Shown piece by piece: positions 9,229 to 19,764 of a stretch of DNA of 64,000 nucleotides. The DNA is taken from assembly GCF_025377685.1 (NCBI RefSeq), contig NZ_JACEHK010000002.1:522197-586196 (forward strand). Reading direction: 5' to 3'. A program made the position numbers and the translations under genes. The notes beneath the pieces are model-generated. The model was not told the DNA's origin, made no database searches, and was given only the letters and a program-made list of their open reading frames with translations. Each line of letters starts with the position of its first letter. Positions within the stretch are counted from its first letter, which is position 1. Source of the DNA: Anaerobacillus sp. CMMVII. Its GTDB lineage: Bacteria; Bacillota; Bacilli; Bacillales; Anaerobacillaceae.

Positions 9229-9768
9229 ATGCTAAGCTTATTGTTATTAATTCTTTTGATTACTGGCTTCCTAGTGGGATTCCGGAGAGGTTTCATTTTA
9301 CAATTAATTCATTTAACAGGTTTTATTGTTGCTTTTTTTGTAGCTTACAAATATTCCGGAGATTTGGCAAAACATATTCGACTTTGGATTCCGTATCCTC
9401 AGTTTCCGCCTGATAGTACGGCGTTTATGGTAATTGAAGCATTTAATTTTGAGCACGTGTATTATAGCGGAATTGCTTTTGCAATCTTATTTTTTGCAAC
9501 AAAAATTGCCATGCAAATTATTGGATCAATGTTTGACTTTTTAGCTCACTTACCGATCTTAAACATTATAAATGGGTGGCTCGGTGGAGTTCTTTGTTTT
9601 TTAGAAACACTACTTATTTTAGTTGTTATTTTACATATAGCAGCTTTATTACCAATTGAATTGGTTCAAGATCTACTCAAGGACTCTAGTTTAGCAAAAT
9701 TAATCTTAGATTATACGCCAATTTTATCGAATCAAATAAAAGACTTATGGATTGAAAATAGATTTTAA
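9229..9768 (+). CDS. cvpA: CvpA family membrane protein (YshB-like)
   Basis: A 179-residue integral membrane protein with about four hydrophobic segments (near 1-17, 23-45, 72-95, 115-145) and the family start LLLLILLITGFLVGFRRG. CvpA-type proteins are linked to colicin V production in E. coli, but their function in Bacillus is undefined. It follows zapA with a 3-base gap, so the two are cotranscribed, as in B. subtilis yshAB. Intact. Confidence 0.88.
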   Translation: MLSLLLLILLITGFLVGFRRGFILQLIHLTGFIVAFFVAYKYSGDLAKHIRLWIPYPQFPPDSTAFMVIEAFNFEHVYYSGIAFAILFFATKIAMQIIGSMFDFLAHLPILNIINGWLGGVLCFLETLLILVVILHIAALLPIELVQDLLKDSSLAKLILDYTPILSNQIKDLWIENRF

Positions 9769-9776
9769 ACATGGAG

Positions 9777-9815
9777 AGGGACTGACACTTTGTACGAAGT
9801 CAGTCCCTTCAATTG
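9777..9815 (+). terminator. Terminator candidate after cvpA
   Basis: AGGGACTGAC and GTCAGTCCCT form a perfect 10-base stem. The T-tail is weak (TCAATTGT). Confidence 0.65.
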
Positions 9816-9884
9816 TAAATAAGTTGATTTGTCCTATCTAAACTAGTTATCATATGGGTGAGAAGCGAAAGAAGGGATTAGAAC

Positions 9885-11600
9885 ATGAATAAAAAACAAG
9901 TCATTCAAACGTTAGAAATGATTGCAATATATATGGAAATTAAGGGTGAGAATAGTTTTAAGGTGTCTGCTTACCGAAAAGCAGCACAAGCATTGGAAAT
10001 GGATGAAAGAACGTTAGATCAAATTGAAGATGTATCAAAGCTAAAAGGTATTGGTAAAGGCACTGCTACAGTTATAGAGGATTTAAGATCTGAGGGTACT
10101 TCAAAGCTATTAGCAGAATTAAAAGCTGAGCTTCCAAGTGGGCTAATTCCCCTTTTAAAACTCCCTGGACTGGGTGGAAAGAAGATTGGCAAGCTATATC
10201 AAGAGCTCGGGATCACAGATATTACCTCACTAAAACAGGCGTGTCTAGAAGAAAAAGTGCAAGTACTCTCAGGTTTTGGAAAGAAAACGGAAGAAAAGAT
10301 ATTATCGGCTATCGAGGAATTTGGTAAGCAACCAGATCGACTCCCTATTTACTTAGTGTTACCAGTAGCTGAAAAGGTGGAAGAAAATCTTTCGAAAATG
10401 AAAGGAATTAGTCGTTTTTCAAGAGCCGGTAGTTTACGAAGATTAAGGGAAACTGTTAAAGACTTAGATTATATTATTGCCACTAGTGAACCACAGATAG
10501 TAAAAGAAGAACTTCTAAAATTTCAAAATGTAGGTGAAGTAATTGCAAGTGGTGACACAAAAATTTCATTGCAACTAAACTTTGAGGATTTCCGCATATC
10601 TGTTGATTTTCGCTTAGTAAAAGACGAGGAATTTTCCACAGCATTGCATCATTTTACTGGTTCAAAGGATCACAATGTACAAATGAGACAACTTGCAAAA
10701 GATCGTGGCGAAAAGATTAGTGAGTATGGAGTGGAGAATGTCGAGACTGGTGAAGTCATTACGTTTGCTACAGAAGAACAATTTTTTAATCATTTTGGGC
10801 TTCAATTTATTCCACCTGAAGTACGTGAAGGTGATGGTGAAATTGAAGCCTGGAAACAGCCGCACGAGTTAATCTCGTTAAAGGATATCCATGGCGATCT
10901 TCATATGCACTCAACCTGGAGTGATGGGGCCAACTCTATTGAAGAAATGGCTATTAGAGCAAAAGAAAAAGGATATTCTTATATTGCAATTACTGATCAC
11001 TCGAAATTTTTAAAAGTTGCTAATGGTCTTACCGAAGCTAGATTAAAAGCCCAAAGAGAAGAAATTAAAAAGTTAAATGAAAAGTTTGATGACTTCACGA
11101 TTTTAACTGGTGTAGAGATGGATATTTTGCCTGATGGAACATTAGATTATGAGGATGAATTCATTGAGGATATTGACTTTGTCATTGCTTCCATTCATTC
11201 TTCTTTCTCTCAGGACCGTGAGACGATCATGCAGAGATTAACGACAGCGTTAAAAAATCATCATGTTGATTTAATTGCCCATCCTACAGGAAGGATTATT
11301 GGTAGGAGGGAAGGCTATGATGTCGACCTTGACCTACTTTTAGACTTAGCTAAAGAAACAAATACAGCCTTAGAATTAAATGCAAACCCTCATCGTCTAG
11401 ACTTGTCAGCACATTGGGTTAAAAAAGCGCAAGAAAAAGGCGTTAAAATAATGATTAATACAGATGCACATAATCTTGAGATGCTAGAACATATGGAAAT
11501 AGGAGTGGCAAGCGCAAGAAAAGGTTGGCTAAAAAAAGAAACAGTCATCAATAGTGGAGACCTTCAGGATATTATAAAATACTTAAATAGAAATAAGTAA
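9885..11600 (+). CDS. polX: DNA polymerase/3'-5' exonuclease PolX
   Basis: A 571-residue bacterial family X DNA polymerase for gap filling in base excision repair. The N-terminal helix-hairpin-helix region ([28 protein letters not shown]) is followed by a palm domain with [17 protein letters not shown] carrying catalytic acidic residues. The C-terminal PHP exonuclease domain (about 335-571) shows [39 protein letters not shown] and NTDAH metal-site motifs. SD is GAAGGGA before the ATG. It precedes mutS2 by 13 bases and is intact. Confidence 0.95.
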   Translation: MNKKQVIQTLEMIAIYMEIKGENSFKVSAYRKAAQALEMDERTLDQIEDVSKLKGIGKGTATVIEDLRSEGTSKLLAELKAELPSGLIPLLKLPGLGGKKIGKLYQELGITDITSLKQACLEEKVQVLSGFGKKTEEKILSAIEEFGKQPDRLPIYLVLPVAEKVEENLSKMKGISRFSRAGSLRRLRETVKDLDYIIATSEPQIVKEELLKFQNVGEVIASGDTKISLQLNFEDFRISVDFRLVKDEEFSTALHHFTGSKDHNVQMRQLAKDRGEKISEYGVENVETGEVITFATEEQFFNHFGLQFIPPEVREGDGEIEAWKQPHELISLKDIHGDLHMHSTWSDGANSIEEMAIRAKEKGYSYIAITDHSKFLKVANGLTEARLKAQREEIKKLNEKFDDFTILTGVEMDILPDGTLDYEDEFIEDIDFVIASIHSSFSQDRETIMQRLTTALKNHHVDLIAHPTGRIIGRREGYDVDLDLLLDLAKETNTALELNANPHRLDLSAHWVKKAQEKGVKIMINTDAHNLEMLEHMEIGVASARKGWLKKETVINSGDLQDIIKYLNRNK

Positions 11601-11613
11601 GGAGTTGGAGCAG

Positions 11614-13971
11614 TTGTTACAACAGCGCGTATGTCGTCTCCTCGAGTACGATAAAATGAAAGAGCAGCTACTAGAACATGTAAGCTCATCTCTCGGCCGT
11701 CGAAAAGTAGAAGAGTTGAATCCGATGATAGAGATTGAAGAAATCCAGTATGGACAAAATTCAACCTTTGAAGGAGCAAAAGTATTACGTTTAAAAGGAC
11801 AGGTTCCCTTAGGAGGAATTAGAGATATCATTGCTAGTACCAAACGTGCCCAAATAGGTGGGATGCTTAATGAAATGGAACTTCTAGATATCGCAAATAC
11901 GATTTATGGCGGTCGTAGGTTGAAGAAATTTATCGAGGATATGGTTGAAGATGAGGTGGAATTACCTATTTTGGCTAACCTAGTAGCTACAATTACACCT
12001 TTAACTGACTTAGAACGAGAAATCAAAATGTGTATTGATGACCATGGACATGTTCTCGACTCAGCGAGTCCCGCGCTGAGGACGATCCGTCACCAGATAA
12101 AAAGTCATGAAGCATCTATTCGGTCAAAGCTCGAAAGTTTAATTAGATCTTCTAGTAATCAAAAAATGCTATCAGATTCAATCATCACTATTAGAAATGA
12201 CCGTTATGTCATACCTGTTAAACAAGAATACCGTAATAATTTTGGCGGATTAATCCACGATCAATCAGCATCAGGAGCAACACTTTTTATCGAACCCCAA
12301 GCTGTAGTGGCTATAAATAATCAATTACGAGAGGTTCGAGTTAAAGAAAAGCAAGAAATCGAAAAGATATTACATCAGCTTTCTGCGAATGTGTCAGAAG
12401 TTAGTGATGAACTAATTCAAAACGTCCGCTCATTAGCAGAAATTGATTTTATATTTGCAAAGGCATTATATGCAAAGTCAATGAAAGCGACTCAGCCGAA
12501 ACTAAATGATATTGGGTTTATCAATATGAAAAAAGCTCGTCATCCACTAATTGCTCATAACGAGGTTGTTCCTATTGATTTAGAACTTGGAAAAACATAC
12601 AGCTCTATTGTAATAACAGGTCCAAATACAGGGGGGAAAACTGTAACTTTAAAAACAACGGGGTTGCTAACGTTAATGATGCAGTCTGGATTGCATGTTC
12701 CTGTTGATGAAGGCTCGGAAATGGCTGTATTCAAATCTATCTTTGCAGATATTGGTGACGAACAGTCGATCGAACAAAACCTAAGTACTTTCTCCTCTCA
12801 TATGGTAAATATTATTGATATTTTAGATCGTGTAGATCATGAGAGCTTAGTTTTGTTTGACGAGCTTGGAGCGGGAACAGATCCAACAGAAGGTGCGGCT
12901 TTGGCTATAGCTATTTTAGATGATGTCTATCAACGTGGTGCTAGAATCGTTGCTACTACCCATTATAGTGAATTAAAAGCATATGCTTACAATCGCCCCG
13001 GAGCAATTAATGCAAGTGTTGAATTTAATGTCGAGACATTAAGTCCAACATATCGATTACTCATCGGTGTACCGGGTCGAAGTAACGCCTTTGCGATCTC
13101 GAAACGGTTAGGCTTAAATAATGACATCATTGAAAAGGCAAAAGCGCAAATTTCTACAGAAACGAATAAAGTGGAAAATATGATATCCTCTCTTGAGACC
13201 AGTCAAAAATTGGCTGAAAAGGAAATAGAAGAAGCCGTAAGAATTCGTGAAGAAGCAGAAGCTTTACGTAAAGAATTAGCAGATAAGTTTGCTCAGTTTG
13301 AGTTTGAACGAGAAAAACTGATTGAGGAAGCTGAAAGGAAAGCTTTAGAAGCTGTGGAAACGGCAAAGGAAGAAGCCGATTCATTTATTGAAGAATTAAG
13401 AGAGCTTCAGAAAGAAGCAACAATCGTTAAAGAGCATCAATTGATCGATGCAAAGAAGCGTTTAGAAGAAGCAGCTCCAAAATTAAAAGAAAAGAAGAAA
13501 AAAGCAGTAGTTAAAAATATCATTAAAGAAACTGTGCCCGGTGATGAGGTCAAAGTCATTAGTTTCAACCAAAAGGGGCATATTGTTGAAAAATTATCGG
13601 ATAAAGAATTTCAGGTTCAAATGGGGATTATGAAAATGAAGGTTACAATCGATGATATTCAATTGATAGATCGTCCAAACCTATCGAGCAAAAGCCAATG
13701 GGCAACTGTTCGAGGATCCTCCCACCATGTAAACCTGAATTAAGATTCTACGTGGTGAGCGCTTTGAAGATGCTATGCTTAAGGTTGAAAAGTATTTAGA
13801 TGATGCTTTACTTGCCGGTTACAGTCAAGTTTCTATCATTCATGGAAAAGGAACGGGTGCCTTAAGAAAAGGTGTACTACAGCTTTTAAAACACATCCTC
13901 ACGTAAAAGGATCAAAAATGGCTGGAATGAATGAGGGTGGACTTGGCAATACCATTGTAGAATTTAAATAA
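11614..13971 (+). CDS. mutS2: Endonuclease MutS2, 3' end broken by indels
   Basis: MutS2 binds branched or recombining DNA and collided ribosomes. The window shows the MutS-like core, Walker [17 protein letters not shown], Walker [27 protein letters not shown], and a long coiled coil (about 510-630). The start is TTG at 11614, nine bases after GGAG at 11601-11604. The open frame stops at 13743, but the Smr nuclease domain follows in other frames: [19 protein letters not shown] then [15 protein letters not shown], ending at TAA 13971. At least two indels (13730-13755 and the A-run near 13889) separate them. Whether the break is real is unknown. Confidence 0.88.
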
Positions 13972-13980
13972 GACTTTAGT

Positions 13981-14143
13981 AAAGGCTCTTTTCGCAAACA
14001 TTGTGGCTTTATGGACAATAAATCAATAAATCATCCATATTTCTGCGTTAACAACCTACGAATGTTGGAAAAGATGCCCCGAGACATAGAGATATCTTGT
14101 CGTCAGCTATTTTAAGAGCAATAATTTTTGAGAAACAACCTTA
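13981..14143. repeat. Interspersed AAAGGCT-TTGTTG repeat (copy 1)
   Basis: It begins AAAGGCTCTTTTCGCAAACA and ends CTATTTTAAGAGCAATAATT then TTTGAGAAACAACC. The ends are imperfect inverted complements. Further copies lie at 18805-18903 and, in opposite orientation, 59081-59227. Confidence 0.75.
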
Positions 14144-14245
14144 TTAAAATTGAAGAATACGCTAAGGTAAGCTAGCAATAGTACCGAAGAAGATAGAAGA
14201 GGGTTATTGCTGTTTTCCGTTACGTTTCTAGGGGAGCTGAGAAAC

Positions 14246-14662
14246 ATGGATCGCTTGTTTGAGATTGACTTTGTATATACAGCAGCGTCATATAGTGTGG
14301 TAGTTTTAGCAAACAGTTGTTTTTTTAGCGATATTTGAAACTGTAACAAAATATCGAAATTGGGAAGAAATAAAAAAGGGGAATGTATCGGTTGCTTTAG
14401 CAACCGGGGGGGAAAATATTCGGAGTAGCTAACATCTTCCGATTTTCTATTCAACATAATGACTCAATTTATTAACGATGTTAATGTGGGGGATCCTATG
14501 GATTTGCATTGCTGTTGTTCGGTTATTTTATTTTTTGAATTCTTAACACCGAACTTTAAAGTAGACGAAGAAATTTCCAAAGATAATCGAGCGGTTGCTT
14601 ATTGTCGTTTATCATATCGATTGGACTTTCCTTTGTCATTGGTGGCAGGGATTATTAAGTAG
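14246..14662 (+). pseudogene. yshE: DUF350 family membrane protein (YshE-like), multiple frameshifts
   Basis: Reading across frames recovers the YshE/DUF350 pattern: an N-terminal hydrophobic segment, ETVTKYRNWEEIKKGNVSVA, GGKIFGVANIFRFSI, a second hydrophobic stretch, then FLTPNFKVDEEISKDNRAVA and a C-terminal hydrophobic end. At least five indels are needed (T-run near 14324, near 14413, 14474, 14490, 14606). ATG at 14246 follows GGGGAG. Position between mutS2 and lcfA matches B. subtilis yshE. It is either a decayed gene or a stretch of poor sequence, as the mutS2 end and first lcfA are also broken. Confidence 0.7.
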
Positions 14663-14733
14663 TTTTGAGTGATGAGTTTGTATTAACATAGCTTTGAAGC
14701 ATTACTTTAATAACTCAAAACTCAAAACTCTAG
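14661..14733. repeat. Heptad palindrome repeat (copy 3, TTTTGAG type)
   Basis: Left arm AGTTTTGAGTGATGAGTTTG, centre AGCTTTGAAGCA, right arm ACTCAAAACTCAAAACTC. It has the same architecture as the GTGTAGA copies with different heptads. Confidence 0.75.
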
Positions 14734-14740
14734 TAAGGAA

Positions 14741-14838
14741 ATGGAGAGAAAGCCGTTGGAAACACTTTGGAAGGTTTGTTCGTTTTTTGTGGGATATTTA
14801 TGATTGCTGGAATAGTTTATTTACTTTTTATTGCCTAG
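14741..14838 (+). pseudogene. Possible small membrane peptide, one frameshift
   Basis: From ATG 14741, or TTG 14756 after GGAG, a frame reads ERKPLETLWKVCSFFVG. After adding one G near 14791 it continues IFMIAGIVYLLFIA to a TAG at 14836. The result is a 28-32 residue peptide with one transmembrane helix, followed by a terminator. Not a family I can name; it could be chance. Confidence 0.3.
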
Positions 14839-14850
14839 CTGTATTAAGTC

Positions 14851-14887
14851 TGAGGTTTAGACTCGTTCAAGTCTACCTCTTTTTTTG
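14851..14887 (+). terminator. Terminator upstream of the first lcfA
   Basis: GAGG/CCTC and AGACT/AGTCT stems around CGTTC, followed by seven T residues. Confidence 0.8.
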
Positions 14888-14928
14888 TCCAGTAAAAAAT
14901 TCAAAATATTATAAAAATATGTTTATTT

Positions 14929-14942
14929 TGAAATCGTTTACA
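14929..14942 (+). promoter_or_regulatory. cre site (CcpA) upstream of lcfA copy 1
   Basis: TGAAATCGTTTACA matches the cre consensus TGWAANCGNTNWCA at every position. It overlaps the spacer of a probable promoter (TTTATT, TACAAT), which fits repression by CcpA. The block following it is repeated before lcfA copy 2. Confidence 0.8.
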
Positions 14943-15052
14943 TTACAATAGGAATGAGGAGAATGCCGTCCTGTATTGTAGAGAGTACAGGGGCGTTTAT
15001 GAACGTGTTTGTTTCTTTGGAAAGGAGATGAAAATAAAGGGGGAGATTAAAA

Positions 15053-16759
15053 GTGGAGACGATTGTTTCTCGTCCATGGTTCGCTCATTATCCAGAAGAA
15101 ATTCCAACAACTTTGAACTATGAGGTTAGAACGCTGCAAAGTTATTTAAGGGAAGCGGCAGAAAAGTATCCTGAAAAAAGTGCAATCCACTTTATTGGTA
15201 AAGAGCTTACGTATCAAGAGCTTTATGAGTCTTCCTTGAAACTTGCCGACCAGCTTCAAAAGTTAGGCGTGAGAAAGGGAGATAGGGTAGCGATAATGCT
15301 AGCTAATACACCACAAGCGGTGATTAGTTACTATTGGTGCTTTGTTTGCCGGAGCTATTGTTGTGCAAACGAATCCACTTTACGTCAGAGAGGGAGAGTT
15401 GAAACATCAGTTAAATGACTCTGGGGCAGAGATTATGATTTGTCTAGATATTGTTATCCGACGAGTTGCCAATGTTATTAATAAAACAAAACTCAGGACT
15501 GTAATTGTCACACGGCATTAAGGACTATTTACCGTTATCCTAAAAATTTAATTTACCCATTTATTCAAAAGAAAAAAACGGGTATTAAGGTTGATATTCG
15601 TTAGCAATGATCGGATTTTAAATTTATGAAAGTTTTAGAAAAAGGTGTAGCTAAAGAGCCTGAGATTAACATTGATCCTAAGAGGATTTGGCTTTACTTC
15701 AATATACGGGTGGAACCACAGGTCCTGCTAAGGGAGTAATGTTAACACACATAATCTAGTAGCAAATACGAGTCAGTGTGTTTATTTGGATGTATAGTCA
15801 AAAAAAGGGGAAGAACGAATTTTAGCAGCATTACCGTTTTTCCACGTCTATGGCATGACGGTTGTTATGAACCTATCTATTATGTATTATTCAAAAATGA
15901 TCATTTTACCAAAGTTTGATCCACTTGACGTATTAAAAACAATTGAGAAACAAAAGGTAACTATTTTTCCAGGGGCACCTACGATGTATATCGCTCTCTT
16001 AAATCATCCACAAATAAAAGAGTTCGATTTGTCTTCGATTGAAGCTTGTTGAGTGGTTCTGCTGCTTTACCATTGGAAGTTCAGACTAAATTCGAAGAGT
16101 TATCAGGCGGAAAGTTAGTTGAGGGGTATGGGCTAACGGAAACCTCACCAGTTGTAATAGCAAACTTCTTATGGGGGAAGCGAAAGAATGGGAGTATTGG
16201 TGTTCCATGGCCGGATACAGAAGCTGCTATTTTTTCAGTTGAAACTGGAGAAGTTGCTGCGCCAAATGAAATTGGTGAAGTAATGGTCAAAGGTCCTCAG
16301 ATAATGAAAGGCTATTGGCGTCGTCCTGAGGATACACAGGCCACCTTTAAGGATGATTGGTTTTTGACAGGTGACATGGGGTATATGGATGAAGAAGGGT
16401 ATTTTTATATTGTCGATCGAAAGAAAGACATGATTATTGCAGGTGGATTTAATATCTATCCAAGGGAGATTGAAGAAGTTCTATACGAACACGAAAAGGT
16501 ACAGGAAGCTTGTATTGTGGGTGTTCCAGATGCCTATCGAGGTGAAACTGTTAAAGCTTTTATTGTACCTAAAGAAGGACAAAAACTTACGGAAGACGAG
16601 TTAGATCAATTCTGTCGTAAGCATTTAGCTGCTTTTAAGGTTCCAAAATTATACGAGTTTCGTGAGGAGTTACCAAAAACAATGATAGGTAAAATTCTCC
16701 GTCGTGTGCTAGTAGAGGAAGAAAAGAAAAAGTTAGAAAATCAAAGTTTAGAAAAATAA
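15053..16759 (+). pseudogene. lcfA: Long-chain acyl-CoA ligase LcfA copy 1, disrupted
   Basis: It corresponds along its whole length to the intact copy at 17063-18778. Intact stretches are the N terminus to about 15330 (GTG start, SD GGGGGAG), a middle piece 15855-16052, and the C-terminal 237 residues 16046-16759 with GYGLTETSPV, RKKDMIIAGGFNIYPREIEE and the PKTMIGKILRR lysine. Between them the frame shifts repeatedly (extra T near 15334; indels around 15515, 15540, 15600, 15680, 15750, 16050) and an in-frame TAG appears near 15601. The product should be dead if the sequence is right. The C-terminal part still looks well conserved, so decay, if real, is recent. Confidence 0.85.
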
Positions 16760-16763
16760 ATTG

Positions 16764-16792
16764 AAGCCCTTCCTTTTGTGAAGGGCTTTTTC
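16764..16792 (+). terminator. Terminator after lcfA copy 1
   Basis: AAGCCCTT and AAGGGCTT arms around a short loop, followed by T residues. Confidence 0.85.
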
Positions 16793-16906
16793 CAGTTCCA
16801 GATAACTTGTGATTATTTTCACTAAAACAATATGTCAACGGATAAATAAGTACACTTTTCACTATAATAAAAAAATTAAAAATTTTGTAACAAATTACTT
16901 TATTAT

Positions 16907-16920
16907 TGTAATCGTTTTCA
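16907..16920 (+). promoter_or_regulatory. cre site (CcpA) upstream of lcfA copy 2
   Basis: TGTAATCGTTTTCA is a full match to the cre consensus. Downstream ATTACAATAG and GATGAGGAGAATG are shared with the block before copy 1, so the promoter was duplicated with the gene. B. subtilis lcfA is known to be under CcpA repression. Confidence 0.82.
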
Positions 16921-17062
16921 TTACAATAGAGGATGAGGAGAATGTTTTTTTACAATATTATCAAGATGATAGTATTCTGAAAAACTAACATCTTAACTTT
17001 AGAGAGGGTTAATCGTTAGTTTTTCAACTAGAAAGAGGGGTAAACAAGGAGGACAAAGAAAA

Positions 17063-18778
17063 ATGGAATTGTCGTCTCAAAAACCATGGTTTCAAAATTA
17101 TCCTACGGAAATACCTTTCTCAATTAACTACGAAGAAAGAACGCTTCAAAGCTATTTAAAGGAAGCAAGGGAGAAGCATCCTAACAAAATAGCACTTCAC
17201 TTTCTTGGTAAAGAGCTTACATATCTTGAGCTCTACAATTCTGCTTTGAGGTTTGCAAATCAGCTAAAGACATTAGGAATTCAAAAAGGGGATAGAGTTG
17301 CAATTATGCTTGCAAATAGTCCTCAATCTGTCATTAGCTACTATGGTGCATTAATGGCGGGGGCTATTATTGTACAAACAAATCCTCTTTACGTAGAAAG
17401 AGAGCTAGAACATCAAATGGTTGATTCAGGTGCTAAAATTATGATCTGTCTAGACCTCGTTTATCAAAGAGTGAAGAAAGTACGACCAAAAACAAACCTT
17501 GAACACGTCATTGTCACTGGCATAAAGGACTACTTACCTTTTCCGAAAAATCTCATTTATCCATTTATTCAAAAGAAGAACACAGGTATTACGATTAATG
17601 TAGATTATGGTGATACTGTGCATTCTTTTATAAAGCTTTTAAGAAAGGGAGAAGCAAAGGAAATTGAGATTAACTTTGATGTGAAAGAGGACCTTGCTTT
17701 ACTTCAATACACAGGGGGAACCACTGGTGTTGCAAAAGGTGTAATGTTAAGTCATTACAATCTAGTTGCAAACACAACCCAAGCAATTAAGTGGATGTAT
17801 AAAATGACCCCAGGGAATGAAGTAATCTTGTGTGCATTACCGTTTTTCCATGTCTATGGAATGACGGTAGGAATGAACTATTCTATTATGCATAAGTCTA
17901 AAATGGTCATTGTTCCAAAATTTGATACAAAACAAATTTTAAAAGCCATTCAATCCCAAAAAGTTACCATGTTTCCAGGAGCTCCAACAATGTATATAGG
18001 CTTAATTAATGATCCGGATATTGAAAACTATGATTTATCTTCAATTGAGGTATGTATTAGCGGCTCAGCTCCATTGCCAGTTGAAGTTCAGCAGAAATTT
18101 GAACAATTGACAGGAGGGAAGTTATCTGAAGGTTTCGGTTTGACAGAAGCAGCACCAGTTACCCACTTTAATCAAATGTGGGGAAAACGCCCTAGTGGTA
18201 GCATTGGGTTTCCTTGGCCTGACACAGATGCGGTAATATTATATGCCGAAACTGGTGAAGCAGCTTCGCCAGGTCAAATCGGTGAATTATTGATCAAAGG
18301 TCCTCAGGTAATGAAGGGTTACTGGAACAGACCTGAAGATACGTATGCAACTCTTCAGGATGGATGGCTATATACCGGAGATATGGGCTATATGGATGAA
18401 GATGGTTATTTTTATATTGTTGACCGTAAAAAAGATATGATAATTGCAGGTGGTTTCAATATTTACCCACGGGAAATTGAGGAAGTTTTATACGAGCATG
18501 AAAGTATTCAGGAAGCTGTCATTGTAGGTGTTCCCGATCCTTATCGTGGAGAAACAGTAAAAGCATATGTTGTCTTAAAAGATAATCATGAACTGACAGA
18601 AAAAGAATTAAATTCTTACTGTCGTAAGCATTTATCCGCATATAAAGTACCTCGGGTATATGAATTTAGAAAAGAACTACCAAAGACAATGGTCGGAAAG
18701 GTTCTTCGTCGAGCATTATTAGAAGAAGAACAAAAAAAGCTTGAACATGCAACAAAGGAAGAGGTCAAAAGTAGTTAA
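17063..18778 (+). CDS. lcfA: Long-chain fatty-acid-CoA ligase
   Basis: A 571-residue ANL-superfamily adenylating enzyme that activates fatty acids to acyl-CoA with ATP, the entry step of beta-oxidation. The AMP-binding signature is LLQYTGGTTGVAKGVMLSH; further motifs are GFGLTEAAPV, YTGDMGYMDEDGYFYIVDR and GGFNIYPREIEEVLYEH. The catalytic lysine is in PKTMVGKVLRR (about Lys546). ATG follows AACAAGGAGG. It is intact, unlike copy 1 upstream. B. subtilis lcfA directly precedes fadR; here an oxidase cluster on the opposite strand lies between. Confidence 0.95.
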   Translation: MELSSQKPWFQNYPTEIPFSINYEERTLQSYLKEAREKHPNKIALHFLGKELTYLELYNSALRFANQLKTLGIQKGDRVAIMLANSPQSVISYYGALMAGAIIVQTNPLYVERELEHQMVDSGAKIMICLDLVYQRVKKVRPKTNLEHVIVTGIKDYLPFPKNLIYPFIQKKNTGITINVDYGDTVHSFIKLLRKGEAKEIEINFDVKEDLALLQYTGGTTGVAKGVMLSHYNLVANTTQAIKWMYKMTPGNEVILCALPFFHVYGMTVGMNYSIMHKSKMVIVPKFDTKQILKAIQSQKVTMFPGAPTMYIGLINDPDIENYDLSSIEVCISGSAPLPVEVQQKFEQLTGGKLSEGFGLTEAAPVTHFNQMWGKRPSGSIGFPWPDTDAVILYAETGEAASPGQIGELLIKGPQVMKGYWNRPEDTYATLQDGWLYTGDMGYMDEDGYFYIVDRKKDMIIAGGFNIYPREIEEVLYEHESIQEAVIVGVPDPYRGETVKAYVVLKDNHELTEKELNSYCRKHLSAYKVPRVYEFRKELPKTMVGKVLRRALLEEEQKKLEHATKEEVKSS

Positions 18779-18804
18779 TAAAGGTTAAACCTTGTTGATA
18801 CAAC

Positions 18805-18903
18805 AAAGGCTTTTCGTAATCATTGTGGCTTTATGGGCAATAATTATAAAATATCATGTCGTTACTAGCTATTTTATGAGCAACAATCTTTGAGAAAACA
18901 GCC
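18805..18903. repeat. Interspersed AAAGGCT-TTGTTG repeat (copy 2)
   Basis: Starts AAAGGCTTTTCGTAATCATT, ends CTATTTTATGAGCAACAATC then TTTGAGAAAACAGCC. Shorter inside than copy 1. Confidence 0.75.
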
Positions 18904-18910
18904 TACACAA

Positions 18911-18950
18911 AGAAGCAAAAAGGTTACGTAGACCTTTTTGCTTCTTTCCT
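18911..18950 (+). terminator. Terminator after lcfA copy 2
   Basis: AGAAGCAAAAAGGT and ACCTTTTTGCTTCT form a perfect 14-base stem, followed by a short T-rich tail. Confidence 0.9.
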
Positions 18951-18987
18951 TTAAAAGATAAGAAACTATAAAATTTCACGTAATAAA

Positions 18988-19100
18988 TGTCCAGCGGAAG
19001 CCACCTGGCCCCTCGAGGCCACAACATGTATTCACTTAAACACTGCCTCTGTGGTGCAGGGAAAAAGTAAACTTTTTCCTAGGGCGCTTTTGCTTTTCCT
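18988..19100. repeat. Interspersed GCGCCC-TCGAGG repeat (copy 3)
   Basis: Contains GTCCAGCGGAAGCCACC, CCCCTCGAGGCC, CACTGCCTCTGTGGT and AGGGCGCTTTTGCTTTTC in the order seen in the longer copies. Nothing else is recognisable between the terminator and the next gene. Confidence 0.7.
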
Positions 19101-19139
19101 AACAAAGTACAAGACTTTGTTATTGATTACGAATTAAGT

Positions 19140-19639
19140 CTACTCAAACGTATCATCAACAATTGGCTCGTCAGTTATATAGTCCGCACCATAATGTTTT
19201 AAAGTTGTAAGATTTGATCGTAATGTTCTCGAGAAGCAGCTTCAATCGTTAAGACAATCGCTCCTCCCTGAACATGTTTTTCAATTTCCTCAGCTTCATA
19301 TTTATTTATACCAAGATCCATAAATCCACCAATTAACCCACCAGTTGTTGCCCCGGCTAGAGCTGCATAAATAGGTCCTGCAGCAAGTAAAATACCTAAG
19401 CCAGGGAATGCAAGTAAACTTAGTCCAGTTAATGCTCCACCTATTCCCCCTAAAGCACCACCAATTAAGATACCATTCAGTGGTGTATCACTACTCATAT
19501 CATCACCTTCAGCCCGAGTAGGGTCTTGTCTGTGAATAAAGGAAATATCGTCTCGAGGGACAAATTTTAATAATGAATGAAAAGCTTCTTCGGCATTGTG
19601 TAAATTATAAAATGTTGCAATTATATGAGGCCTTCCCAT
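19140..19639 (-). CDS. Glycine-zipper stress-type protein, one frameshift at the C terminus
   Basis: A small protein with an N-terminal alpha/beta part (HIIATFYNLHNAEEAFHSLL, 5-24) resembling the YflT-type general stress fold. A central glycine/alanine-rich hydrophobic hairpin (about 55-105) could span or associate with the membrane, and a ferredoxin-like C terminus follows. SD AAAGGAGG precedes ATG at 19639. The frame stops at 19199, but adding one T to the run at 19198-19201 (minus strand CTTTAAAA) extends it by KHYGADYITDEPIVDDTFE to a TAG at 19140, a plausible full C terminus. The function is not known. It lies downstream of ccoP, separated by a repeat. Confidence 0.65.
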
Positions 19640-19660
19640 GATGTAACCTCCTTTTGAAAT

Positions 19661-19764
19661 AAGTGTAGATTTTAGAGTGTAGAGAATTCAGTTACGTAAG
19701 AGAATGCTTCGAAGCATTGCGACAATAACTCTAGACTTTAAACTCTCAACTCTCAACTATAAAG
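19661..19764. repeat. Heptad palindrome repeat (copy 4)
   Basis: AGTGTAGATTTTAGAGTGTA, centre ATGCTTCGAAGCATT, then ACTCTAGACTTTAAACTCTC. It lies between ccoP and the 19639 gene and touches the 3' end of ccoP. Confidence 0.75.
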
